Positions 15,150 to 22,741 of a stretch of 38,351 bases of DNA are shown in pieces. The translations under genes and the position numbers were made by a program. Below the pieces are notes generated by a model. That model was not told the DNA's origin. It searched no databases and worked only from the letters and a program-made list of their open reading frames with translations. Source of the stretch: Streptosporangiaceae bacterium (lineage in GTDB: Bacteria; Actinomycetota; Actinomycetes; Streptosporangiales; Streptosporangiaceae). Each line of letters begins with the position of its first letter. Within the stretch, counting starts at the first letter, position 1. The stretch is taken from contig JAFAZE010000072.1 of assembly GCA_019239975.1 (NCBI GenBank), forward strand, positions 1 to 38,351, given 5' to 3'.

Positions 15150-18100
15150 GTGACGCGCACGAGAATCCTCGCGACGCTGGCCGTCGCCGGCGGCCTGCTG
15201 GCGCCCCCGGCAGCGGCGCTCCTGGCAACACCCGCCGTTGCCGCGACAGCCGGGACCGCTGCGGCAGCCGGGGCAACCGGGGCGATCGCGAAAACCGGGG
15301 CAGCGGGAGCTCTGAAGGCTACCGGGACCGCCAGGGTAACTGCCGGGGCAAGCGGAGACGCCGCGGAAACCGGGGCAAGCGGTGGCGCCGCGGAAACCGG
15401 GGAGGCCCGGCCAGCCGGGGCGATCGCGGAAACCGGGGCAGCGGGAGCTGTGGAGGCTCCCGGGGCTGCCGGGGCTGCCGGGATAACTGGCGGGATAAGC
15501 GGAGACGCCGCGAAAACCGGGGAGGCCCGGCCAGCCGGGGCGAGCGGAGACGCGGGGGGGCTGGCGGCGGCGTACGCGTCGGCCCGGCATCTGGCGCGCG
15601 CGGATGTGGCGGGGATCCGGGCGGGATCGCTGCGCGAGGCCCAGGCTGGCGGTGTCACGTGGGCGACGGCCACGTTTGTTCCGTCCGCCGTCGCGAGTGC
15701 GCAGGTCCGGGCCGGATTCCAGGACGGGGCGGCCACCGGCGTGTTCACCCGGGACGGTGGCCGGCCGTGGCGGCTGAGCCAGCTCTCCGGCGCCTGCCGC
15801 GAGCTTCCCGCCGCCGTCAGCGCGGCCTGGCGGCTGCCCGATCCGGCGAGCTGCCGGACGACCGCGGCGTCGGCGCGGGCGGCGGCCTCGCGCGCGCTGT
15901 CAGCGGCCGGACGGGCGCGCACCCTGCCGGCGTCGATCGCGGATATCGCGCTCAGCCAGGTTGGGGTCGCCAACACCCCGGCGGTCACGAGCTTCGCCGG
16001 CGTCGACTGCGACCCGTACACCACGCTGGTCGCGGGCTTTTCCGCGAACTCCGACGGCTGCGGCTTCGATCAGGGCTTCCGCGTCGAGAACGGAAACGAG
16101 GCGTGGTGCTCCGACTTCGCCAAGTGGGTGTGGCAGCAGGCTGGGGTCACCGCCGACATGAACACGCTCAACGCCGGATCCGACTCGTTCTACGACTGGG
16201 GGCTCGGCCAGGGCGAGAGCATGCCGGTAGACGGCGGCACTCCGGCGGCCGGCGACGCCGTGGTGTTCTTCCCGCCCGGCCCGATCACGCCCACCACCTA
16301 CGCCGACCACGTGGGCATCGTCACCGCGGTGAACCCCGACGGCACCGTCAACCTGGTCAACGGAGACTTCCTCGGCACGTCGAACGTCAGCGTGCAGTAC
16401 GACACCGGGATCAGCCTGACGAGCTGGGCCTCCCAGGTATGGAACCCGGGCGAGCAGTGGATTCTGGTCTCGCCGCCCGCCGCGCCGCAGCAGCCGGTGC
16501 CGTCGGCCGCCATCAGCGGGCCGCGCGCGGCGGTGGCGGGGACCACGGTGCGTTTCGCGGCGTGGGCGGCCGAGCGGGGCGGCTCGATCACGCGGTACTA
16601 CTGGACCTTCGGGGACGGCAGGACCACGAACGCTACCGGCGCGGACGTGAGCCAGGTGTTTCCCGCCGCGGGTATCTACACGGTGACGATGACGGCGACG
16701 TCGAGCTTCGGCACCGTGCGGACGGTTCACTGGAACATCGACGTCGGCGCCGCGTCGTCGGGCGTCGCGGCGGTGCCGAGCGACGCCGTCTGGTACTCGA
16801 CGACGCCGGTCGCCCAGTACCTGTTCGTGCCGTCCGGCAGCGGGCTCGCCGCGGAGAGCTGGAACGGCGCTAGCTGGCTGCTGCAGGCCATCCCCGGGCA
16901 GCCCGCGCCGGGCGGTGCGCTGACCGCGCTGAGCTACGCCGATCCCGCCGCCGCCGACGCGATGACACCGCACGTGTACTTCCGCTCCGCCACGGGGGCA
17001 CTGAGCGAAACGTACCTGGGCGGCACGGGCTGGACGACGCAGCCGCTCGCGGGCTCGCCGGCGGCCGGCAGCGCGATCGCGGCGGTGGCCGCCCCCGGGT
17101 ACGGCGCCACGGCGGCCACGCCGGCGGTGTTCTACTTCGGCGGGGACGGCCACCTGGCTGAGTCCGCGCAGCAGGGCACCGCCTGGGTCACGTCCGCCGT
17201 GCCCGGGCCGGCCACCGGCGCACCCGGGACGCTGGCGCTGGCGGCGACCGCCCGCGGTCAGACCCTGTTCTACGTCGACCGCGATGGCGCGCTGACGGCA
17301 GCGGTCGGCTCGCGCTCGTGGCCGTGGCCGTGGTCGCGGTCGCGGGATGGCGAGAGCGGCTGGCGCAGCGTGCGCATCGATGCCAGCGTCGCCGCGGGCA
17401 GCCCGCTCGCGGCGGTGACCACCCCGTCGGGGCGGGCACGCGTGTTCTTCATCGACGGGAGGGACAGGCTGGCCGAGGCGACGCTGCGCGAGGCCGGGGA
17501 CGCGGACGTGCGGGAGCTGCCGGGCGGCCCGGTGGCGCCGCGGCCGGGTGCGGCGCAAGGGTCGATGGCGGCGGTGAACTACCTGCTCCCGTCCGGGAAC
17601 CCGGGCGGGCCGGGAGCCTCCGCCGCGCTCGGCGAGGAGGTGTTCTACCTCACCCCGTCCGGCCAGCCCGCGGTCACGTCGTGGGACGGGCGGCAATGGC
17701 AGGTCACCGTCCTTCCCGGCCCGGCGGATGCCGGTGGTGCGGCGGCCATCCTGGGTGCCAGCGCCTATCCCGCCGCCGGCGAGCCGCAGTGGCTGTTCCT
17801 CGGGACGGACGCGGGGCTGCAGCTTGACGCGAGCGGCGCTCCGGGCGCCGGGTGGACGGCCAGCACGCTGCCCGGCACGCCCGCCACGTTCAGCGACCGG
17901 GTCGTGCTGTACGCGGCCACACCCGCCGACGGCTCGAGCGCGCTCGCCGCGGCGGCGGCGGCCGGGCTGCCGGCCCGGCAGGTGACGGCCTCGTTCGCGA
18001 CGGCGTGGGCGGACGCGCTCACCGGGAACTACCTCGTGATCGCGGCCGGGCGGGCGGCCAGCGACGCCCTGTACTTCAACGCCTGCGGCTGGGCCAACCC

Positions 18101-18341
18101 ATCGGGTGCGATCCCGGGGTCGACGCCGTTCTACATCGCCCGCGGCGCGCCGCTGGACCGGCTTCCCGGCCCGGGCGCCTACGAGAACGGGGCCGGGGCG
18201 ACGGCGGCGGACACCAGCGCGCTCTCCGCGGGCCTGGCGTACTACGCTGTCCACGGAACGCTGCCCCCCGGCGTGACATCGTTGCCGAGTGCGGCCCCGC
18301 CGGTTTACGCTTGCTCGGGTTCGCCTTCCGCCGCTCACTGA
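15150..18341 (+). CDS. Secreted CHAP-PKD cell-wall hydrolase with propeller-like repeats
   Basis: A 1063-residue secreted protein. Residues 1-32 are a signal peptide (RTRILATLAVAGGLLAPPAAALLATPAVA). Residues 33-137 are Ala/Gly/Thr repeats. A CHAP amidase/endopeptidase domain (about 262-440) has Cys320 in NEAWCSDFAKWVW and His387 in ADHVGIV; CHAP enzymes cleave peptidoglycan peptides or the amide to MurNAc. A PKD domain (453-532) contains YYWTFGDGRTTN. Residues about 540-930 hold repeated W/Y-G-rich blades (LAESWNGASWLLQ, LSETYLGGTGWTTQ, HLAESAQQGTAWVTS) like a lectin-type propeller that could bind wall glycans. A C-terminal domain (about 940-1050, with FNACGWANPSGA) is uncharacterised. The GTG start follows CGGGGA at 9 bases. 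It is next to the amino-sugar salvage locus. Confidence 0.85.
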   Translation: MTRTRILATLAVAGGLLAPPAAALLATPAVAATAGTAAAAGATGAIAKTGAAGALKATGTARVTAGASGDAAETGASGGAAETGEARPAGAIAETGAAGAVEAPGAAGAAGITGGISGDAAKTGEARPAGASGDAGGLAAAYASARHLARADVAGIRAGSLREAQAGGVTWATATFVPSAVASAQVRAGFQDGAATGVFTRDGGRPWRLSQLSGACRELPAAVSAAWRLPDPASCRTTAASARAAASRALSAAGRARTLPASIADIALSQVGVANTPAVTSFAGVDCDPYTTLVAGFSANSDGCGFDQGFRVENGNEAWCSDFAKWVWQQAGVTADMNTLNAGSDSFYDWGLGQGESMPVDGGTPAAGDAVVFFPPGPITPTTYADHVGIVTAVNPDGTVNLVNGDFLGTSNVSVQYDTGISLTSWASQVWNPGEQWILVSPPAAPQQPVPSAAISGPRAAVAGTTVRFAAWAAERGGSITRYYWTFGDGRTTNATGADVSQVFPAAGIYTVTMTATSSFGTVRTVHWNIDVGAASSGVAAVPSDAVWYSTTPVAQYLFVPSGSGLAAESWNGASWLLQAIPGQPAPGGALTALSYADPAAADAMTPHVYFRSATGALSETYLGGTGWTTQPLAGSPAAGSAIAAVAAPGYGATAATPAVFYFGGDGHLAESAQQGTAWVTSAVPGPATGAPGTLALAATARGQTLFYVDRDGALTAAVGSRSWPWPWSRSRDGESGWRSVRIDASVAAGSPLAAVTTPSGRARVFFIDGRDRLAEATLREAGDADVRELPGGPVAPRPGAAQGSMAAVNYLLPSGNPGGPGASAALGEEVFYLTPSGQPAVTSWDGRQWQVTVLPGPADAGGAAAILGASAYPAAGEPQWLFLGTDAGLQLDASGAPGAGWTASTLPGTPATFSDRVVLYAATPADGSSALAAAAAAGLPARQVTASFATAWADALTGNYLVIAAGRAASDALYFNACGWANPSGAIPGSTPFYIARGAPLDRLPGPGAYENGAGATAADTSALSAGLAYYAVHGTLPPGVTSLPSAAPPVYACSGSPSAAH
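15240..15560 (+). repeat. Coding minisatellite in the CHAP protein
   Basis: Units such as GCGGAAACCGGGG and GAGGCCCGGCCAGCCGGGGC recur in different orders, encoding ETGAAGA, EARPAGA and ASGDAAETG modules (residues about 30-137). The block GGGGAGGCCCGGCCAGCC occurs twice exactly (near 15399 and 15519). It stays in frame and likely forms a flexible stalk after signal cleavage. Confidence 0.75.
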
Positions 18342-18346
18342 AGCGT

Positions 18347-18384
18347 CCGCCCCGTGCCGTCAACCCCCCCGCGGCACGGGGCGG
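18347..18384. terminator. Strong bidirectional terminator
   Basis: A perfect 13-bp inverted repeat, CCGCCCCGTGCCG (18347-18359) and CGGCACGGGGCGG (18372-18384), with a 12-nt loop. It begins 6 bp after the CHAP stop codon and lies 42 bp from the stop of the convergent serine hydrolase gene. Confidence 0.85.
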
Positions 18385-18425
18385 GCTATTTCCGGTCACC
18401 GCCGGCCGGTCAGGGGGCAGGCCGG

Positions 18426-19673
18426 TCAGGGGGCGGGGAGGATTCCGGGGGTCGCCCAGGCGGCCACGGCGGCGTGCAGCTCGCGGCGGAGCACCTTGAT
18501 GGCCGTGTGGTCGCGGCCGAAGTGGACGGCGTTGGTCAGCAGCACGACCCACAGGCCGCTGCCGGGGTCGAGCGCGATGCTGGTGCCGGTGAAGCCGGTG
18601 TGCGAGACGGCCGACGGCGGCCAGCCAGGCCCCAGGATGCCGGAGGCGTCCCGGGCGCACATCCAGCCGAGGCCGCGCCGGCCGTCCAGGCCTTCGGTCT
18701 GGCACCGTGACGCCTGCGCGCGCAGCGGGGCCGGCACCGGCCCGTCTCCGGAGCCGGCCCACCAGGCGGCGAACAGGGCGAGGTCCCCGAGGGTGGAGAA
18801 CAGCCCCGCGTGCCCGGCGATGCCGCCGAGCACCCGGGCGTTCTCGTCGTGGACGATCCCCGTCCACGGGGTGCCGTCGTCGCGGGGCTCGGTCGCGGCG
18901 AAGCGCTCCCCCGGCGCCCCGGGCGGGGTGAACCCGGTGTCGCGCATGCCGAGGGGCCCGGTCACCAGACGCCGCACCGCGACGTCGAACCGCTCGCCGG
19001 ACACGGCCGCGACGACCTCGCCCAGCAGGATGAAACCAAGGTCGGAGTAGACAACGCGGGATCCGGGCAAGGCCTCGGGCTGGGTCGCCCGCAGCGCCTC
19101 GAGCAGCTCGCGCGGCGAGCCGCACCACCGGTAGAACTCCCTGGTGGCCGGCAACCCGGAGGTGTGCGTGAGCAGGTGCCGGATGGTCACCCGGCCGAGC
19201 CCGGTGAATCCGGGCAGGTAACCGGTCACGGGATCGTCCAGGCCGAGCAGCCCCTGGCCGGCCAGGGCGAGGGTGGCCGTGGCCGTCGCCACCACCTTGG
19301 TCAGCGACGCGAGGTCGAAGACGGTGCCCGTGGTCATCGGGCGGACGGCTCCCGCCGTCGTGTCGGCCAGGCCGGCCGCCCACCGCGCGAACGTCACCGG
19401 TCCCCGGCCGACGGCCGCGACCGCGCCGGGAACACCGCGCGCCCTCACCGCCGCGTCCAGCAGGCCGCCGACGTGGCTCAGGCCGCCGGGACCGCCGTCC
19501 GGCTCGGCGCCCAGGACGGCGCCCGCTTCCGCGCCCAGGCCGCCACCCGCTTCGGCGCCCAGGACGGCGCCCGGGTCGCCACCCGCTTCGGCGCCCGGGT
19601 CGCCACCCGTTTCGGCGCCAGGCCCGCCGCCCGGCTGGGCGCCAGGCCCGCCGCCCGGGACCATGTCAGGCAT
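18426..19673 (-). CDS. AmiE-like serine hydrolase (beta-lactamase family)
   Basis: A 415-residue class C beta-lactamase/penicillin-binding fold enzyme: SLTK (Ser123, Lys126), YSD (209-211) and HTG (358-360). VHDENARVLGGIAGHAGLFS (near 275-293) is typical of the subfamily containing Bacillus AmiE (YbbE), a MurNAc-L-Ala amidase of the ybb muropeptide locus. Residues 1-65 are a Gly/Pro/Ala/Glu repeat with no export signal, so the enzyme is probably cytoplasmic. Its start overlaps the kinase stop by 8 bp, indicating an operon. The expected role is trimming peptide from imported MurNAc-peptides; esterase or DD-peptidase activity is the alternative. The ATG at 19673 is the first in frame; starts after the repeat lack Met, so the extension seems real. 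Confidence 0.8.
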   Translation of the reverse strand: MPDMVPGGGPGAQPGGGPGAETGGDPGAEAGGDPGAVLGAEAGGGLGAEAGAVLGAEPDGGPGGLSHVGGLLDAAVRARGVPGAVAAVGRGPVTFARWAAGLADTTAGAVRPMTTGTVFDLASLTKVVATATATLALAGQGLLGLDDPVTGYLPGFTGLGRVTIRHLLTHTSGLPATREFYRWCGSPRELLEALRATQPEALPGSRVVYSDLGFILLGEVVAAVSGERFDVAVRRLVTGPLGMRDTGFTPPGAPGERFAATEPRDDGTPWTGIVHDENARVLGGIAGHAGLFSTLGDLALFAAWWAGSGDGPVPAPLRAQASRCQTEGLDGRRGLGWMCARDASGILGPGWPPSAVSHTGFTGTSIALDPGSGLWVVLLTNAVHFGRDHTAIKVLRRELHAAVAAWATPGILPAP

Positions 19674-20613
19674 AGCCGCGCCCAGCGAACCGGCCGGGCG
19701 CGCCGGCCAGCAGCGCCGCGCCCACCGCCGCGTGGGCCAGCGGCCGGATCGCGCCGGTCAGCTCGGCGAACCGCTCCCAGATGGCCGGGGCGCGGAACAC
19801 TCCCCCGGCCGCCGCGACCGGCAGCGGCCCGATCGTCTCCTGAACGGCCCCGGCGAGCGCGGCGAGGTGCCGCGCCGCCCGCCGCGCTATCCGCCGCGCG
19901 GTGTCGTCTTCGGCGGCTATGCCGGTGACGGCCGGCGCGAGGAGGGCCAGCCTGCCGCGTTCGGCCGGATGCGCGTGGACCTCCCTGACCAGCGCGTCAA
20001 GGTCACCGCCGGCCTCGACGACCGTCTCGTGGATCAGCGCAGAGCCCCCCGTCCCGTCCCGCCAGCGCAGCGCGGCGCGGACGCCGGCCCGGCCGATCCA
20101 GTAGGCGCTTCCCTCGTCTCCCAGGAGGAAGCCGTGCCCGCCGGCGCGTGCCCAGCGGTCCCCGTCGCAGCCGACGGCTATGGAGCCGGTTCCCGCGGTG
20201 ACCACGATGCCCGGCGCGCCGCCGAACGCGCCGAGCCAGGCCACGTGCGCGTCGTCGGTGACATGGACCGGGCAGTCGACGAGCGGCCGCAGGTCCGCGG
20301 TGAGCCTGGCCGCCTGCTCCGGCGACCGGATCCCCGGCATGCCGATCCCGGCGGCCGTGGCGGCGGCGGCACGGATGATCTCCCTCAGGAGATCCAGCAT
20401 GTTCCCGGTGAGCAGCGCGTTCATCGGCGGGGCGGCCGGAAGCTCGGTCAGCTCGCCGCCCTCGAGCACGACCGCCCGGGTGGCGCTGCCTCCCGCATCG
20501 ATGCCCAGCAGGCGGCCATGTAGGCTGCCCGCGAAAGCACCAGATCCTGCGGTAACGCTCCCGGTAACGGGCATGGATACGGCAGGATCGCAGTTCACCG
20601 CCATGTTATTCAT
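19666..20613 (-). CDS. BadF/BadG-type N-acetylglucosamine/MurNAc kinase
   Basis: A 315-residue ASKHA-fold sugar kinase. Phosphate-1 loop LGIDAGGSATRAVV, phosphate-2 loop VTAGTGSIAVG and adenosine motif AAGGVFRAP are present in order, with GGHGFLLGDEGSAYWIGR, a hallmark of GlcNAc kinases of the BadF/BadG/BcrA/BcrD family. It should phosphorylate an imported amino sugar (GlcNAc or MurNAc) at C6, or possibly C1. Context with murQ favours MurNAc to MurNAc-6-phosphate. The ATG at 20613 is chosen because GAGAGAGA lies 9 bases upstream; an in-frame ATG at 20640 would start inside the shared promoter region, 13 bp from the murQ start. It is followed, with overlap, by the serine hydrolase gene. Confidence 0.83.
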   Translation of the reverse strand: MNNMAVNCDPAVSMPVTGSVTAGSGAFAGSLHGRLLGIDAGGSATRAVVLEGGELTELPAAPPMNALLTGNMLDLLREIIRAAAATAAGIGMPGIRSPEQAARLTADLRPLVDCPVHVTDDAHVAWLGAFGGAPGIVVTAGTGSIAVGCDGDRWARAGGHGFLLGDEGSAYWIGRAGVRAALRWRDGTGGSALIHETVVEAGGDLDALVREVHAHPAERGRLALLAPAVTGIAAEDDTARRIARRAARHLAALAGAVQETIGPLPVAAAGGVFRAPAIWERFAELTGAIRPLAHAAVGAALLAGAPGRFAGRGYA

Positions 20614-20640
20614 CAACGTGTTCTCTCTCGCTTCTGACAT

Positions 20641-20651
20641 ATTGTAACAAT
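20641..20651. promoter_or_regulatory. Palindrome between divergent kinase and murQ genes
   Basis: ATTGTAACAAT is a perfect 11-bp inverted repeat ending one base before the murQ ATG, in the only AT-rich patch of the divergent intergenic region. Its position would let one bound regulator, for example the RpiR protein encoded downstream, block both directions. The sequence also offers -10-like hexamers, consistent with a leaderless murQ mRNA. Regulator assignment is inference. Confidence 0.5.
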
Positions 20652-20652
20652 C

Positions 20653-22623
20653 ATGACGCTATCTTCGCCGCCCACCGAGGAGCGCAACCTCCGAACGGCG
20701 CACATCGACCTGGTACCCACGCGCGCCGTGCTCGGGCTGCTGAACCGGGAGGACGAACTGGTTCCCGCCGCTGTCAGGTCCGTGCTCGGCACACTGGCCA
20801 CGGTCGTGGACGAGGCGGCTGACCGAGTCGGCCGGGGCGGTCGCGTGCACTACTTCGGCGCCGGCTCGTCGGGGCGGATCGCGGTGCTCGACGCGACCGA
20901 GCTCGTGCCCACCTTCGGGCTCGAGCCGGACACGGTGATCGCGCACCTGGCCGGCGGCAACGAGGCCATGGACCGCGCGGCGGAGGGCGCCGAGGACGAC
21001 AGCGGGCGCGGGAGCGCCGACACGGCCGGGGTGAACGCCGGCGACCTCGTCATCGGGCTGAGCGCGAGCGGCCGGACCCCGTACGTCGCGGGAGCACTCA
21101 CGGGCGCGTCGGAGCGAGGGGCGTTCGGCGTGCTGGTGACGTGCAACCCCGCCTCGCCGCTCCGGGCGCTCGCCGACGTCAGCATCGTCGCCGAGACCGG
21201 GCCGGAGGCCATCGCGGGCTCGACCCGGCTCAAGGCGACAACCGCACTGAAGCTCATACTGAACAGCTTCTCCACAGCGCTCATGGTCCGGCTCGGGAAA
21301 ACCTACTCGAATCTGATGATCGAGGTCAGCGCGACCAACAGCAAACTCCGGGAACGCCTTGTCCGTATCCTCGTGGACGCGTCGGGCGCCGGCGAGGCGG
21401 CATGCGAGGCCGCGCTGGCGCGCGCCGGGGGAAACGTGAAGCTGGCCATGGTGGACCTGCTCTCCGGCGGCGGGGTGCGCGCGGCCCGCCAGGCGCTGAC
21501 CGCCAGCGACGGCAGCGTCCGCGGAGCGCTGGCGCACCTGGACACGGTGGCCCCGGGGCTGGCCGTGGTTGCGGAGCGCGGGCGCGTGATGGCAGCCGAG
21601 ATGAGCGAGCAGCCGCGGGTCCTGCGCTCGCTCGCCGCACGCTCGGGCGAGATCGCCAGGCAGCTGCGCGGCATGGCGCCCGAGCCACTGAACGGGGTGC
21701 TGATCTTCGGCCGCGAGTCGTCGGGGCACGCCGGCGAGTACGGCAGCTACCTGCTCGGGCAGACGACGGGACGCCCAGCGGTGCTGGTGCCGCCCGACAT
21801 GGGGGTCCGCGGGGATCTCGACTACCGGGGCTACCTCGCGATAGCGGTGAGCCGGTCCGGCGAGACACCCGACGTGGTGGCGGCGCTGATGCGGCTGCAG
21901 CGGGCCGGGGCGCGCTGCATCGCGATCACGAACGCTCCGGGCAGCCCGCTCGCGGCGGCCGCGGAGTGCGTCATCGACGTGGCGGCCGGGCCGCAGCGCG
22001 CCCGCCCAGCGACCAGCACCGTGACCGCGCAGATGCTTGCCTTCGCGCTGCTGGCCGGGGCGATGAACCCGCACGCCGTGGACGCCGGCGTGCTCGCCGA
22101 GACGGCGGACCAGGTCGAGGCCGTACTCGGTGAACCGCCCGCGCGGGCGCTCGCCGCGCTGCTCGGCACGACGCCGGGCGTGGTCAGCGTCGGCGACGGC
22201 TGGCTGCGCGCCGCCGCCCGGGAGATGGCCCTCAAGGTCACCGAGACAACGTCGGTGCTCGCGGCCGCGTACCCGGCCGCGGAGTTCCGGTGCGGGCCCG
22301 CGGCCGCGCTGCGGCCCGGCCTGGCCGTCGTCGGATTCGGCGACGGGCGTGGCGTCCTGGAAGACGGGTACGGTGATAGGGCCTCGCTCCGCGCGCAGGC
22401 CGCCGGCCGGGGCGCCGACTGGATCGAGATCTCGCCGGCCGACGACGCGGCGATCGGCCTGCCGCGCGGGCTGCCCGGTTACGCACTGCCGCTGCTTGCC
22501 GTGGTCAGGGCGCAGCAGCTCGCCTGGACCGCGGCGCTGATGGCCGGGCGCGATCCCGACGGCGCACCGTTACGGCGCGCCGTTACGGCCCGGCCGGCGC
22601 GAAGAGAGCGGGTCACGATTTAG
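20653..22623 (+). CDS. murQ: MurQ etherase fused to a GlmS-like SIS module
   Basis: A 656-residue protein. Residues 1-300 are a complete N-acetylmuramic acid 6-phosphate etherase: SSPPTEERNLRTAHIDLVPT, YFGAGSSGRIAVLDATELVPTFG with Glu83, EGAEDD with Glu114 (the two catalytic glutamates of E. coli MurQ), GLSASGRTPY and NSFSTALMVRLGKTYSNLMIEVSATN. MurQ turns MurNAc-6-phosphate into GlcNAc-6-phosphate and D-lactate in the cytoplasm. Residues about 318-650 add a double SIS module like the GlmS isomerase or SIS deaminases: EQPRVLRSL, LIFGRESSGHAGEYGSY, AVSRSGETPDVV, REMALKVTETTS. The ring-opening His of GlmS (HGP) is Cys547 (FRCGPAA). Standard MurQ is about 300 residues. No ribosome site is seen before the ATG. 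The second module may be a diverged isomerase/deaminase or a regulator. Confidence 0.85.
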   Translation: MTLSSPPTEERNLRTAHIDLVPTRAVLGLLNREDELVPAAVRSVLGTLATVVDEAADRVGRGGRVHYFGAGSSGRIAVLDATELVPTFGLEPDTVIAHLAGGNEAMDRAAEGAEDDSGRGSADTAGVNAGDLVIGLSASGRTPYVAGALTGASERGAFGVLVTCNPASPLRALADVSIVAETGPEAIAGSTRLKATTALKLILNSFSTALMVRLGKTYSNLMIEVSATNSKLRERLVRILVDASGAGEAACEAALARAGGNVKLAMVDLLSGGGVRAARQALTASDGSVRGALAHLDTVAPGLAVVAERGRVMAAEMSEQPRVLRSLAARSGEIARQLRGMAPEPLNGVLIFGRESSGHAGEYGSYLLGQTTGRPAVLVPPDMGVRGDLDYRGYLAIAVSRSGETPDVVAALMRLQRAGARCIAITNAPGSPLAAAAECVIDVAAGPQRARPATSTVTAQMLAFALLAGAMNPHAVDAGVLAETADQVEAVLGEPPARALAALLGTTPGVVSVGDGWLRAAAREMALKVTETTSVLAAAYPAAEFRCGPAAALRPGLAVVGFGDGRGVLEDGYGDRASLRAQAAGRGADWIEISPADDAAIGLPRGLPGYALPLLAVVRAQQLAWTAALMAGRDPDGAPLRRAVTARPARRERVTI

Positions 22624-22649
22624 TAATCGTATTTCCCAGTTTTCCCACG

Positions 22650-22679
22650 CGTCGTAAAGTGTTTACATGACACGCTTTG
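22650..22679 (+). promoter_or_regulatory. Candidate promoter/operator of the ABC importer operon
   Basis: AAAGTGTTTACATGACACGC contains an imperfect palindrome (AGTGT-N7-ACACGCT) and a -35-like TTTACA. It lies in the AT-rich 43-bp gap after murQ and upstream of the preferred lipoprotein start at 22742. It may be a sugar-phosphate-responsive operator. Weak but positionally reasonable. Confidence 0.4.
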
Positions 22680-22741
22680 GACACAGTAGGCAACCGGTGG
22701 TGACTGCGCGCGGAACGCGAGGGACGCGAAGGCCGCGCGGC

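Noticed and set aside
15900..18338. An 812-residue minus-strand frame opposite the CHAP gene
   Set aside because: Arg-rich antisense shadow; the plus-strand product has a signal peptide and catalytic domains.
22667..22741. N-terminal extension of the importer lipoprotein from ATG 22667
   Set aside because: It would put 25 Arg-rich residues ahead of a normal lipoprotein signal, has no good ribosome site, and overlaps the likely promoter.
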